DNA from: Cucumis sativus
Lineage: Eukaryota; Streptophyta; Magnoliopsida; Cucurbitales; Cucurbitaceae
Length of the DNA: 64,000 bases
Assembly: GCF_000004075.3 (NCBI RefSeq)
Contig: NC_026655.2
Coordinates: forward strand, 2,046,001 to 2,110,000
Direction of reading: 5' to 3'
In this document: piece after piece, positions 33,604-46,588 of the stretch
Layout: each line of letters opens with the position of its first letter
Numbering within the stretch: the first letter of the stretch is position 1
Position numbers and translations under genes: made by a program
Notes under the pieces: generated by a model
Databases searched by the model: none
What the model saw: only the letters and a program-made list of their open reading frames with translations
What the model was told of the DNA's origin: nothing

Positions 33604-36600
33604 ATGGAGGAGAGTGAGAGAGAAATTAGTATCAAAACCCTATCCGGACAATCATTGACCGTTTCCGTCTCCGGCAACAGCACAATTGATGACATCAAAC
33701 TTCTACTCAGGCGGAATTTCCCCTCCGCAATCATTTCCCCCAATTTCCACCTATTTTTCAAGGTAATCTACATCCTTATCTCTTACTATCATTTTCTTTT
33801 CTTGTCTTGTTTTCACTCCGACGATGCTTCGCATTTTCATTTCAGGGTACTAAATTGAAAGCACAGAGTCAAATTAGTGCGTGTTGCATTGACCATGGCG
33901 AATTTCTAGTTCTCATTCCATTTAATAAAAAGGAGTCTTCCAAGTCTCGGCTACGCGATCAATATGAACTAGAGTCCAGTGTTTCGAGCGGAACCTCAAT
34001 TTCTCAATTCGCTGATTCTGCTTGGTCCGATATGGTGCAGGATTTATCGTATTTACATGGCTGTTCTGTTGAAGGGAGGGAGGCAACTGTCCCTGAGAGT
34101 GAGAGAGGGAGTTCTGAAGTCGGAGGTGTGGATGCTGAACTGGAAGCGTCTTGTAGTACTAGTTTTTTGAGTTCAAAAGCCAAAGGAAAAGTGGGTTTTG
34201 GTTATGATGGGTTGAATGGGAGTTTAGATGACGTTTTGAGGAACTTTTCGTTGTCTCCTACTGAGGGGTTTCTAAATGAACAAACCGGTGAAAGCTTTAT
34301 TAAGTTTTTGGAATCGGTGGATTGTTTGACAGACCCACGTAATGGGAGTTGTATGTTGGCAAAACAAGCTAATTCACGAAGTGGTAACAAAAAAGCTCTA
34401 AATAGCACACGTGGTTCTTCATGTATATGTCCAATATGGTTGAAGAAGATAATGAAGGCATTTTCTTTCTTGAATGTTTTTTCTATGTTTCTTCAACTAC
34501 AAGAGGAAATTATGACTGTAAGTCGATTGGAGCAAGCAACGGACCAGCTGCAGAAACGTAGACTTATGTTTTGTATGGAGGACATACATAACCTCTCTCG
34601 TCTATGTCCCAAGGTACTTGATTGATTCTCATATCCGTGAAAGGTTTCCAGGTTTAATGGGGATCATTATATCGTTATAATGAGGAATTGCAAAGAAATT
34701 CTTTGTTGTCATTTTACAACCTAAATGTATTAACGAGTGATATATAATTGTCAATTTGTAATATCTATATCCAATTGTGTATGGATTCCTCGAGAACTTG
34801 CGTGATTACACTATCAATCAATGCACGTAACGTGTAATTTTTTCACTAGTATATTTTCTGTTTGTGTCAGGCAGTACATTTTGCAAGTGGCAGATTGGAA
34901 GATACTCGTGTTGATAAGCTTATCATTATTATTTATTTGACTGAAAAAAATGGTCGACCAAAAGAGGACATTGACAATACTGGTAAGGTGAAAATTTAGT
35001 TTATAGAGACGCATTCGGTTTGGATTGGTCATTAGCTCTCATTTACCTCACATTGTTGCCGTGCATCATTCAAATCGTTCAAAGTGTCAATGGATGTCAA
35101 TCCACTGAAGAGACGGGAAAGATCCTTTAAACTTTATCTTTGGGAGGCTATTAAGTGCCATATGGTATGTTCCACTATGCCTTGTTTGTTTGTTTTTGGG
35201 TAGTGTTATAAAATATTTTCACTGGGGAAGAAATCACTTTACATCATCCCTGCTTCCATTCACGCCGTTGAAGTTTTATGTGATGAGTAGAATGAACTTA
35301 TCGTACTTCAAGGTTTCTGGTTACCTAGATGGTATTGCTACCATATATCTCTCCTCCTTCGCATCCCTTCTTATGCTCCAGCATTTCTCAACTTCAATAT
35401 CCAGTTAGGAATTATTGTGTCCCTTCTGGGAGATAAAGATGGGTTTGGTATAGTGCTGAGATGAACTCAGGAGGAGAGTATATGAATATAATTACCTTTT
35501 TGAACATGTATTTCCTAATATAAACAACAGCAATAGTGATAACGGGACCTGAATTTGGTTCCTAAAATTTATATTAACAAGAATTAGCCAACATTCAATG
35601 TATGAAGAAAAGTAAGAATCCACACTTTCCACTGGCCTTCGTGAATACATCTACTTTTAAACAAATGGTGCCAAATTTTAAGAATAAATTATCCGAGTCA
35701 TGATAATAGTTCTTATTAATTTAGAAGGCTTTTCAAGTATTGTTATATTATGTATCAGTGGAGATGGGGCTAAGATCTGATCAGATTGGTCCAATTAATC
35801 CAGCAATTGCTCTTTTTGGGCGGGATTCTCTCTTCCCGTCACCCTTAAGCCGTGCTATTATTTTGGAACATTAGTTGCAAGGTTCTTTTAAAAAAAAAAC
35901 TTACATTGAAGTCTCGAATTTTATCTATGCATTTACTTGAGATTCTTATCCAGCTAGTAACATGTCACTATTCAGTATATCATTTTTATAATCAGTGTCC
36001 AATTATCTACAAATGGAATTAATGGAATGCAGCTTAAACATGGAAGCGGAAGAGAGATGTGTGTGCCTTTTTCTTTGGAAGCTGTAATCACATCAAACGA
36101 GACAGATGTGGATGGAAGTGAAACAAAGCGAGCAAAGAAAAGTGATACGGCTTCTTCAAGTTCTCAATCAGACCGAATACGATGTCATGTATGAAGTCAT
36201 CCTTAGTAGTATATATATGTGGCTATGGAGTTTATTGCTTCTTCCTTTTTTTTTTCAAAATGCAATGCAAGATCTAGAAGACCAAAAATGTTTTGAAACT
36301 ATATTTATTTTTTCTCCTCAGGGTGTGTGATGTTGTAAAATTTTGTTAGCTTATAACGTCTGCTTGTTGTATTTGCTGATCAGTCACATTTGAGCATCAA
36401 ATTTTATATCAACATATTTAATACAGCAATTCATGAATCCAGAAGTTCTACCTCTAATTTTGTATTTATAATAATTCACAGGATACTTTAAAACTCTTGC
36501 CTGAGGATATGGTTGAACATCTTGGAAAGAGTGTTGGACCTGAGGGCCAGGTATGTAGCTGAGGATATGAATTGAGAAACTCAGGATCAAATTTTCTTTA

Positions 36601-39600
36601 ATTGATTGATAAGTTGATATGTTTAGTCCTTGTGTGTCATGATTTTATCTAATGGTTTAGTCAGGTCATTCAATTAAAAGAGTGGAGCTGGTATTTAAAA
36701 ATGGATTTCCCGTAGAATGTTAGTTTTTAGTTGAGAAGTATGATATCTATGATTCTGTAAACAGATTGTGCACATCAATGATATCTTGGCTAGGAAAGCT
36801 AATTATGTGGAAATTCCGAAGGAACTTTCAAATAGTGTTGTATCAGCACTCAAATGTATTGGTGTCGCAAAATTGTATAGCCATCAGGTATGATTACTTT
36901 TTGTGCTTTTATTTTAATTTTTAACAAGGCTTACATTATACTTATTTCACTTTAATTTTTGACAAGTAGATATTTGAGCTCGTCTTGGTGCACTCTGTTC
37001 AACTCTTTTGAGATTATGAAAATTATGTCTTTCTATGTTGATGTTTGAGCTCGTCATGATGATAGTCTTGTGATCTCCTTGCCTCACTTATGGGTTGTAT
37101 GACTTATCTTATGTATATATTTCTTTTGTGTTGAATACTTGTTTCTGTATTTCTACTATACGAAATTGATAGGCACGGTCAATAGAAGCCTCCCTAGCTG
37201 GAAAGCATGTTGCTGTTGCGACAATGACGTCAAGTGGGAAATCTCTTTGCTATAACTTGCCAGTTCTTGAAGCAATGTCTCAAAATGTCTCATCGTGTGC
37301 TCTTTACTTATTTCCTACTAAGGTATGCTCTCTGCTCAATTATCTCATAAGTTGCTCCATACAGATTTATCTTTGTATTGCAATAACAAAAATCTTTTTC
37401 ATATTTAGGCCTTAGCTCAAGATCAACTCAGAAGCTTGCTCGTCATGATGAAAGGATTTAATCATAACCTTAACATTGGGGTTTATGATGGGGATACATC
37501 ACTGGCTGACAGGATATTATTGCGTGATAATGCTAGGCTGGTAAATTTATGAAATCTTTTTTAACATCCACTCCCCTTCCTTCTCTGAACATTAATTCTG
37601 AAAACCAAATTCCCACGTAAATTTTCTGTTTTTATACAGTTAATCACAAATCCAGATATGCTACATGTATCAATCCTGCCACACCACAGACAATTCGGTA
37701 GAATATTATCAAATCTTCGGTATTGTATCAAACTTTACAGTTCATTTCTGTTATTCATTGTTCATTCCATGGTGCCACATTTCATCTATTTTATTATTCT
37801 CTATCTATTTATGCCTTTTTCCTTATTTAAATACGTTGGTATTGCTGTCAGTACTGTGCATGCTATTTATGCTGATTTTTTGCAAATTAAATTATCAGTA
37901 TTGTGCACATTTACCTCAAGACTTTATTAGTTGATTATTTTTACTCAGGTTTATAGTCATTGATGAGGCTCATACTTATAAGGGAGCATTTGGATGTCAT
38001 ACTGCATTAATACTACGGAGACTTCGTCGACTGTGCTCTCATGGTGTGCATTACCACGTGTGTAAATAAAAATTGAGGGAGTTTTCCATAAAAAAGTCAA
38101 CTCTAATTTTGTTAGGAAACAAAATTTGATTTATCATGCAGTGTATGGAAGTGATCCTTCCTTTATATTCTGCACAGCGACCTCTGCAAATCCCCGCGAA
38201 CATTGTATGGTAATGGTTCTGACCATTGCTAAAACCATTTACTTTTGTCTAGATGCTTACTGGTCTTGAAATTCGTTTGAAAATGCCAAATATGAATATT
38301 TTGTCTTAGAAATGCTCTTAACCTTCTAATTCTCTCATCTCATGATCTCATTTTTAGGTTTAATGCTGGCAATGATTATAGGCTTCCATGTCGTTTTCAC
38401 AGTCATTCTATCAATGTGAAATCAAATTCGAGTTCATTGTTTCTGAATATGTAAATGAATTAAAATATTCCCTTTTGTCACTTCAGGAACTTGGAAATCT
38501 GTCAAGCTTAGAGCTGATTGACAACGATGGAAGTCCTTCTGCCAGAAAACTTTTCCTCCTCTGGAATCCTGTTATGGTACTCTTTGTAGGTCTGTCAACA
38601 TAAATTTTCACGATGAAGTTATTCTTACTTTCCTTTGTTGTTTCTGTGGTACAGGCCTTGAAAAGTTACCAGAGAGGTATTGATTCTCCTCAAAGTACAA
38701 AAAAGAACATTTCATTCAAAAATCCAAGGCAAAAACTTTTTATATTTAGTGACTTCAGTGGACAAGGACCAATCAATCTATTATAACATTTAACACCTTG
38801 TTTTCCTTTTCAGCCCAATTATGGACATTGCAAGGCTCTTTGCGGAAATGGTTCAGCATGGACTTCGCTGCATTGCTTTCTGTAAAACTCGCAAACTTTG
38901 TGAGCTCGTTTTATGCTACACGTAGGTGATACTGATATTTTTTTATCCTGTTGTGTACTATTCTGAATTCTTTGTTTTAATAATTTATTTTATCACTTAT
39001 GCCTACTGTTTCACTTAGCTGTTTAGAGATAGTTCCAACTCAAATTTGCAACTACTCTTTTCATTGTTATAGGCGTGAAATTCTTAAGGAGAGTGCACCT
39101 CATCTGGTTCAGTCTGTGTGTGCTTATCGTGCTGGATACACTGCTGAGGTATATGAGATATTCTCTATTGTTGAAACTCGAGAATTAATTCTCTGTATCT
39201 TTATGTTTGTATTGTGGAATAGGAACCAGGATGTAAGAAATTTTGCTTTGGTCCTACCACAAAATTTTTGTGTGCTAGCTTCTCCCATGATATGATTGTA
39301 ATTTAACATGTCCATGAAGTGCTTATTTTCTGAGTTGAAGTACAAACCAAGCAGGATAGGAGGAGAATTGAGAGTGACTTTTTTGGGGGAAACCTTTGTG
39401 GTGTTGCTGCTACGAATGCCCTTGAATTGGGTATTGATGTAGGCCATATTGATGCGACTCTGCATCTGGGTTTTCCTGGCAGTATTGCTAGGTAGAGTTC
39501 CTTAATCTTTTCTGCTGTCCTTGGTCTTTTGACTTGTCCATAGTTTGGTTCTTTTGGTTTGAAATCTTTATATTCCTCCATTGGGGTGTATTCTTTTCAA

Positions 39601-42600
39601 GCTTGTGGCAGCAAGCAGGCAGGGCAGGAAGGAGAGAAAAGACCTCTCTTTCTGTGTATGTGGCATTTGAAGGGCCTCTTGATCAATATTTCATGAAACA
39701 CCCTGAAAAACTTTTTGGGAGCCCAATTGAGTGCTGCCACATTGATGCTGAAAACCAACAGGTTCCAAATTTGCTAGAAATGCTTTCAATTGGTACTCAC
39801 TCTCTGCTTCGGTGAAGTTTTAGTCTCATATTTCTGTAATGCTGCTTTCATAGGTTCTTGAACAGCATTTGTTATGTGCGGCATATGAACACCCAGTATG
39901 TCTGGCTTATGATCAGAAATTTTTTGGTCCTGGCTTAAACAATGCCCTAATGTCTCTGAAAAATAGAGGAGATTTGATTCCTGAGCCATCATGTGGTTCG
40001 TCCAAAAGTATATGGAACTATATTGGGCAAAAGGTATATATATTTTCTAAATTGAAATTCTGTTCTTTTGGTCAATGAATTTTGTAAAGCTCACCAGAAA
40101 TTGGATTTCTGTACAAACCTGCGGCTAATTGAACTATTTTATGTTTCCATTTTTAATATTTTCTAGAAAATGCCTTCCTGCTCAGTTAGTATCCGAGCCA
40201 TTGAAGCAGAGAGATACAAAGTTGTAGACCAGCGTCGAAATGAAGTTCTCGAAGAGATTGAGGAAAGCAAGGCTTTCTTTCAGGTGACTGCTGCCTTTGT
40301 ATAAAACCATCGACACAGTTAATAAACAAAATCCTTTCTAATTTGTTATTTGAAGAGAATAACAAAAGCTGTCAGGCTGGATCCCTTTCATTTCTATTCA
40401 TTGGTTTCTTGATTGCTCTATGAATCTAACAATATAGGTTTTCGTCTATGTGGTTCAGGTTTATGAAGGTGCTGTTTATATGCATCAAGGGAGAACTTAT
40501 CTTGTCAAAAGCTTGAATTTGTCGACTATGCTTGCTTTCTGTGAAGAAGCTGATCTAAAATATTACACAAAAACACGCGATTACACCGACATTCATGTTA
40601 TTGGTGGTAATTTGGTACGTTTGACTCGTTAACTTAACGTTTTTTCCTACTTTTCTTTCTGAAGTTTCACATTTGCATTTGGATATTATATCTTCTTAAA
40701 TTTGGATTTTGGATTGTATCTCTATTAGAATTGTAATTTGTTTGTTTCAAGGGGTTGTGGTGGCGTCACCATTTTAGATAGAGAATGAGACATGAAATTA
40801 AACCTATAAAAAGCATTGTTATAGTGTTTTCAGTAGTTCTCAATTTTAATTAGTGTCATGCCAATAATTAGGCCTATCCTAGGAGGGCTCCAAATATTCC
40901 GCCCTCAAAGACAACTGCACAAGCAAATGATTGCAGAGTTACCACCACTTGGTTTGGCTTCTACCGAATACAAAAAGGAAGCAATCAAATTCTTGACTCA
41001 GTGGATCTCTCACTTCCAAAATATTCGTATAACTCTCAGGTGATATTTGAAAAATAAGGATACTCTTGACTCATTCTTTAATCAATTGGCCTCGCCATTA
41101 ATTTTTCTCTCTTTTAACTTCCATTTATTCCGGCTTATTTATTTTTCCTTGCAAAGCTGAACAGGCAGTCTGGATTCCAGTACCACAATCAGTAAAAGAA
41201 GAGGTGAAAAGGAAAAACTTCAACTTTCGTGCAGGCTTGCATGGTGCTTCACATGCCCTTCTGAATGTCGTGCCATTGTAAGTCTTGTGTTGTAATGTGT
41301 TTAATTTTCTTTAAAGGTGTCCCTTTTGGACCTTGTATTGCCGATCATGTAAATATAGCAGGTGGTTGTAATGAGCGCCTGCAAGAAAAGGTGGTTAGCT
41401 GGTTAACAAGCTTCTCCTCAACCATCTACCTGCATCCTCTAGGTGGGCCCTACTGATACAAAATGTACCCAAGACATATTCTGTTCTGAAACTGTAGAGA
41501 AGGGACGCCTTTGTAGATCATGGTCCTACGCTGCATGCATGGCATGGACCATTGAGGGAATCATAGAATAAGATATTTGGACAAAATCCATGGTATTTAT
41601 CCTACCTAAAGTTACCAACCAAGCAAATATTTGACTATCTTCTGGAGCTTAGTTTTCTAGCGCAGGGTAAAGATAAGAAAGGCAGAAGAATGTAGATTAA
41701 ACAATATATGAGAAAACAGAGATTTAGTGAATCTGTATATCAATTCCTTAGACTTTTAAGAAAGTTGAAAAGTTTCTGCAAAAGCAAGTATTTAGGTAAG
41801 AAAATATCTTAGTATCTTGAGTGACTTAGTAAGAAAATATCTTAATATCTTGGGTGATTGGAAGCGTTGGATGCCAATGAAGATAAAATATTTATGCTGG
41901 CCAATTTAATTTGAGTGTCAATGCAGCTGAAAGGATGCAGAAAACGAGCTTGTATACACACTACGTTCGTGCCCTTGACATGGAAACCATAGGAGGCGAT
42001 GAGACATCTAGTCTTCCAAAAAAATCTCTGAAAAACTGAGCTACCATTCAGAAAGAAATCCTTTTATTCTAACTTTTGGTTTCCAGTGATGAAGGAATAC
42101 CGAATTCCATGCTTGTGGGTATTAATTGCTTGGCGAAAAACAACTTGATCTAACTGATATGTGGACATGGTTTGTGTGGTTTGAGAGGAAAAGCGAGGAT
42201 CATATGGATGAATGCCATCAAAGCATTACTAAGGGTATGGTTTGGGAGAAACAATAGTATTTGCAATGATAAGGTTAGCTATTGAGAAGAGATATTTGAT
42301 TTGGCTGAATTCCCATGTTCTTCTTGGTGTTCACTTTCTTACTCGTTTTGCAACTTAATCTCTTCAATTAAAACATGTTAGCTCCAACTGAGCAGATTTC
42401 TAACTTGTCTCCTTAAAAGTTGGAGTTTATACCCAATTCAAAGAAATTATAGAGAGATAAAGAACCTTCAAATGTAATTCGCTTTTTTTTTAATCCTATA
42501 ACATATAAGTTTAGTAGTTTTTCAATTTCATCTCATCGTGTAGTCTCCTACAGACGCATTATATGCAACATGTCAGACTTGGCTCCTGAATGTGCAAATC

Positions 42601-43185
42601 CCCATGATACTCGCTATTTTCCAGAAAGAATTCTATTGTATGATCAGCATCCTGGAGGAACTGGTATGTCTCTGCAGGTGAGCACCGTGTAACTTTAGCT
42701 GCTTCATTTGTGCTGTATGTTAGGTGTGGTCAATGCACGAGGATTTCTAACTTCGTTCAATTTCTTATCTTTCTGGTTTCCGATACTAAGAACTTCACTG
42801 AACTTGTAACAGATCCAGCCCGTTTTCATAGAGCTGTTGAATGCTGCTTTTGAACTTCTCACTTCTTGTCGCTGCTATGGAGAGACAGGCTGCCCTAATT
42901 GCGTCCAAGTCTGTTTCATTTTCTCTTTTACTAAGTGAAAGAATGTGTAGGTCAAGATTAAGATGTCATGTAACTGACTTTTTTTTCTTTTGTTTCCCCC
43001 AGAGTCTGGCCTGTCACGAATACAATGAGGTTTTACACAAGGATGCAGCCAGTTTAATTATCAAGGTTTAAACTTATAATTTATGGATCCTAATTCCTTT
43101 CTGCTCGTGCTGAATATATGGAAATTAACTGAATTATTCATCCACTCAGGGTGTTCTGGATGCAGAGAAAGCATATTGCAGGTAA
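33604..43185 (+). CDS. HRQ1: HRQ1 / RecQ4-like ATP-dependent DNA helicase (27 exons, 1229 aa)
   Basis: Exons: 33604-33762, 33846-34613, 34871-34982, 35085-35164, 36033-36188, 36482-36550, 36765-36887, 37173-37322, 37409-37540, 37640-37719, 37949-38043, 38142-38209, 38487-38576, 38655-38728, 38814-38921, 39073-39148, 39355-39491, 39602-39761, 39854-40033, 40167-40283, 40459-40614, 40872-41039, 41165-41277, 42554-42677, 42813-42908, 43003-43065 and 43150-43185. All phases close. The N-terminus (1-75) looks ubiquitin-like ([15 protein letters not shown]). KRAKK in exon 5 is a likely nuclear signal. Helicase motifs: Walker A TMTSSGKS (506-513), DEAH (615-618), TAT (653-655), [20 protein letters not shown] and motif [11 protein letters not shown] (829-837). 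The C-terminal DUF1998/MZB zinc-binding region carries Cys1184, 1186, 1192 and 1195. HRQ1 is a 3'-5' helicase acting in crosslink repair and genome stability in yeast; the Arabidopsis relative I recall is At5g08110. One intron (38729-38813) appears to be GC-AG. Confidence 0.93.
41278..42553 (+). other. Intron 23 of HRQ1, expanded by retroelement remnant
   Basis: At 1276 bp this is the longest intron of the gene, many of whose other introns are about 80-250 bp. Its donor (CCATT|GTAAGT) and acceptor (TCCTACAG|ACGC) are strong, and phase 2 fits both sides. The decayed LINE sequence inside explains much of the length. Confidence 0.8.
41868..42385 (+). mobile_element. Decayed LINE (non-LTR retrotransposon) ORF2 3' end
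   Basis: Conceptual reading of the plus strand gives pieces of the C-terminal zinc-binding reverse-transcriptase region (zf-RVT) typical of plant LINEs. First comes [15 protein letters not shown] (41917 onwards). Then from 42196 in one frame come [24 protein letters not shown] and, after an in-frame stop, [19 protein letters not shown]. Frameshifts and stops show it is dead. No poly-A tail or target duplication was identified. It lies in the same orientation as HRQ1. Confidence 0.7.
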
Positions 43186-46100
43186 ATTTTTTGAATGCAC
43201 GAATCAGACAGTGAACTACTCAGACTGTTTGATTAAACTTATCTTCTGATGTCAGGTAAACTCGGAAGTTCCTGAAGATTCGTACTTTCTTTCTTCTGCA
43301 AAAAATAGGACGTGATTTCTATTTTAGGATTGGTTTGAAAAGCTTCATTTCAATTCTTGATAGAAAAAAAAAAATATTAGTTTTGCTTCTGGAGTCAATT
43401 ACAAAAGAATAATTGGGATAAAACAAGCGTATTGTAATATTGGTTAATTTAGATAGTTCTTTTTTTTTATATAAAAATAATAATAAATTGGGAATTAGAA
43501 GAAAATCTCTGGCCAGGAGATTTATCTCAGAATCTTCAAATTACAATGTCACGTTTTCCAAAATTCTAAACTGGGTTGGTGCAATTATATCTGGTAACAG
43601 GATATAATCCAGCTAGGTCAGGTAAACTAATTTTCTTTTTTTATCTTCTTTAGAGGTATTTTGCTTCAAGGAGGAGGAAGCATTGACGATAAGTAGAGAG
43701 CAATTGTTATTTTTTGAAAAATTTATCATTAAAATTCATGCATGAAATTCCTTCTCTTTCTAAATTTAATGAACTGTTTACATGGGGATGTGATTTTAGT
43801 ATAACTTTATCAAATCTCATTTTTATTTTATTAAATTTAAGTTGATAGGAATGGTAATTACGAGCATATCTTATTTTTTGTTAAGGTATGTCCACTCCCT
43901 CATGAAGGTAATAGGTTCAAATCTCTATCTTTTATGATTTAATATTCTCTAAAGAAAAATCCTTCAATATAGGATGGTGAAAATGGAGTAAATGAGGTTT
44001 GGTTATTGGTTTGGAAAGACTAATTATTTATCCTTACAACAGATTTACACTTGCTATTATTCTACTAATGAGATGAAACGGTCTTAAGCATTCTCAAATG
44101 GATTGATTTCCATTCAGTTTACTTGTGCTCATGTTATTAACTTCATAGAGATGCTTGTCTTTACTTTTGCGTATGAAATGAAGTTCACTAAAATACAATT
44201 GAATTGGTGTATGAATTATTACACCGAAGTCGTCCCCATTAAATTTGCTGCCATTTTGATGAATAGCCCTGTAGAGAAGGTGCTGGCTGAAATAGGCTTT
44301 ACTGTGCTGGCGAGTGGCTACAGCGCACCCTTACTGAGCTCCTCACCTCTGCTCCACTGACTTATAAATTCGTATCTTCCATTAACTAATCATTCATGTT
44401 CACGTTTATGAACATTTGGAGTTCTTTGTTCTTTCTTTTTCCCTATTTACTAAGTTCGATTTTAATCAGTTTGGCTAGCTAGTGGATGTCTATTATTCTA
44501 CTTTTATCAGACTATGAAGTACTTTGCATGTGATGTCTTTGATTCATGTAGCCTAGTTGTTCTTGTCTAAGACTAAGAAGTTGTTTGGGACTTTGAGTTA
44601 GCGGTTTTGATTTCGTAAAACACTATTTTTGTTTAAAATTAAAGAATTGTTTGTAGCTTTAAATTGAGTTCATAAGTTTGGAGAGGAAGTATGTGTTTAT
44701 GATGCAAAGTTGTCTAGTATGAAGTTTAGGAAACATTGAAAAGTGACCGGAGAAAGTAGATGAAGTTTCTTAATAAATGTGTAAATTTTAACGGCAAACA
44801 CTTTTAAAATTAGTGAAGTTGTGTTATTTAACACTTGACTTTCTTCCTTTGCATTGATAAAGCTAATGTATTGGTATTTTTGTATCATGGACCATACACA
44901 GGTAAATCAACTATTCCAACAAAATCAGAGAACTATTTGCATCACATTTCCAATTATTGGTCTTTGGGGGCTCAAAAATTTATTACTTGGACCCTCTGTT
45001 TAGCTCAACATGTCTAAAAATAGATGTATTTATTTCTTATGAAGTACACTCGAGTTCAACTAACATGTGCGGTTAGAAATTCAAAACTTCGATCTATTGA
45101 TCGATATTGTCGTAAATTAATAGCGACATATCTAGGTGATCTAAAATGTCTTTAAACTAGTTAGTCATTATATTTTTAAATATTAGCACTTTTAGTCCTC
45201 AAGTTTTAAAATTAGTTTCAATATAATCCTTGAGTTTTAACGTGTTATAATTATAGAATCAAATTTTAAATTTTGTTTCCATTTATTCGTTTTAACTCCA
45301 ATTTTGACCAAATGTGGCATGATCATTATTAATTAATTTAAAAAAAAGTGAAATTTTATTTTTAATTTTAAAAATAATTAGTTAATTATATTTAAACCAG
45401 CATTTAAAAAATAAAAAATTATTTTCAATAACAAAACGTGATTATATTTACAAATACAGTGAAATAAAAATGTTTATCTTAGTCGTTATATTTAAATATA
45501 GCTGTTTGACAAAACTTTTCTTGTTCATAAGAAACATTATAAAAAGGTTAGAGAATTGTGCCTAATTTTCACATGGTTTATTCTTTATTGTATTGATCGG
45601 TTTTTGTTCACACTCCAAGATCACCCTTTGTCGGTGGAATAAAGGAGCCAAAAGCGAAAACGTGAAGTACTCCTACAAATGAGTCAAAGCACTTTTGAGA
45701 ATGTCGAAAAAACTGTAGTTGAAGAAATGTAAGGTTGCTCAAACTGGAAGTACTACTACAAATTACTATATCCCAGTAGCCATTTCAATTCAGGTTTAAA
45801 TATCATTTTAGTATTTTTAAATTCATTCTTTTCATCAAAATCAAGAAGTCATATTCAAATGAAATTTATAATAAAATGCTAATAATGTAACAAATGAAAA
45901 ATAGACGAATAAACAAAGACCAAAATGGTATTTTAAGCCTCAAATGAAACGTTGAGTACTTAAGCACTCTGCTAAGATTGATGTAATAGAAGAAGGTAAG
46001 ATCCCATCAAAGGGCATCATTTTGAAGGGTTGCATTAGTGGATCCCTTTTGTTATACATCATGAATGTTAGAGGCTATTTCAGATAAAAAGAATCAAAAG

Positions 46101-46225
46101 CCTAATCTCTCACAACAGAGTATTTGATTCAGCTGAAGCACATAATCATATGTATGAACAATAAATTGATTTCAATTACATCATACTAAAATGTTCGAAC
46201 AAATTATTAAAGAAATTGACAAGTA

Positions 46226-46260
<35 letters not shown>

Positions 46261-46588
46261 TCTATAGCTTGCAGATCATGAAGGGAGTAAAAACGAAAAA
46301 GAAAAGAAAGAAAAGAAAGAAAATCTACATCTTGCTGATGGGAGCAAAAATGGATTCCCAGGGCCATTTTCCTCATTACATTTGAACTTCTCTAATGTAT
46401 AAAAAATCATCCTTTTTCTTTTGTTGGTGTTGGTTCTCTTCTCAAGGAACTAGGGTGGAGAAAACAAAACCTCCTAACATAGTCAAAATTGTCTACTTTT
46501 TGAATCTACAATGAAACCATTGGTGAAATGTGTTGGAAGTGCCAAAGAGATTGCTTCAGTGACTTGCAATCAATTAGTAATACAGGCT
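43186..46588. other. Spacer between HRQ1 and GAUT11
   Basis: It begins with the HRQ1 3' UTR, including a second CAGGTAAA at 43253-43260. No coding frame is supported. 44260-44350 is a small GC-richer patch of unknown origin. 45180-45450 reads like worn dispersed repeat. An (AAT)n run lies at 46226-46257. The final few hundred bases should hold the 3' UTR of the minus-strand GAUT gene. Confidence 0.5.
46226..46257. repeat. (AAT)n microsatellite
   Basis: Ten or more consecutive AAT units. Confidence 0.9.

Noticed and set aside
40858-41043. 61-codon frame overlapping HRQ1 exon 22
   Set aside because: It is a shadow in another frame. The in-phase reading [17 protein letters not shown] joins both neighbouring exons.
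41265-41456. 63-codon frame ([16 protein letters not shown]...) at the start of HRQ1 intron 23
   Set aside because: The HRQ1 frame is fixed by exons 23 and 24, which join in phase 2 without it. I could not match it convincingly to a LINE domain.
43895-43925. AGGTTCAAATC resembling a tRNA T-loop
   Set aside because: Flanks do not pair into a cloverleaf; it probably belongs to repeat sequence.
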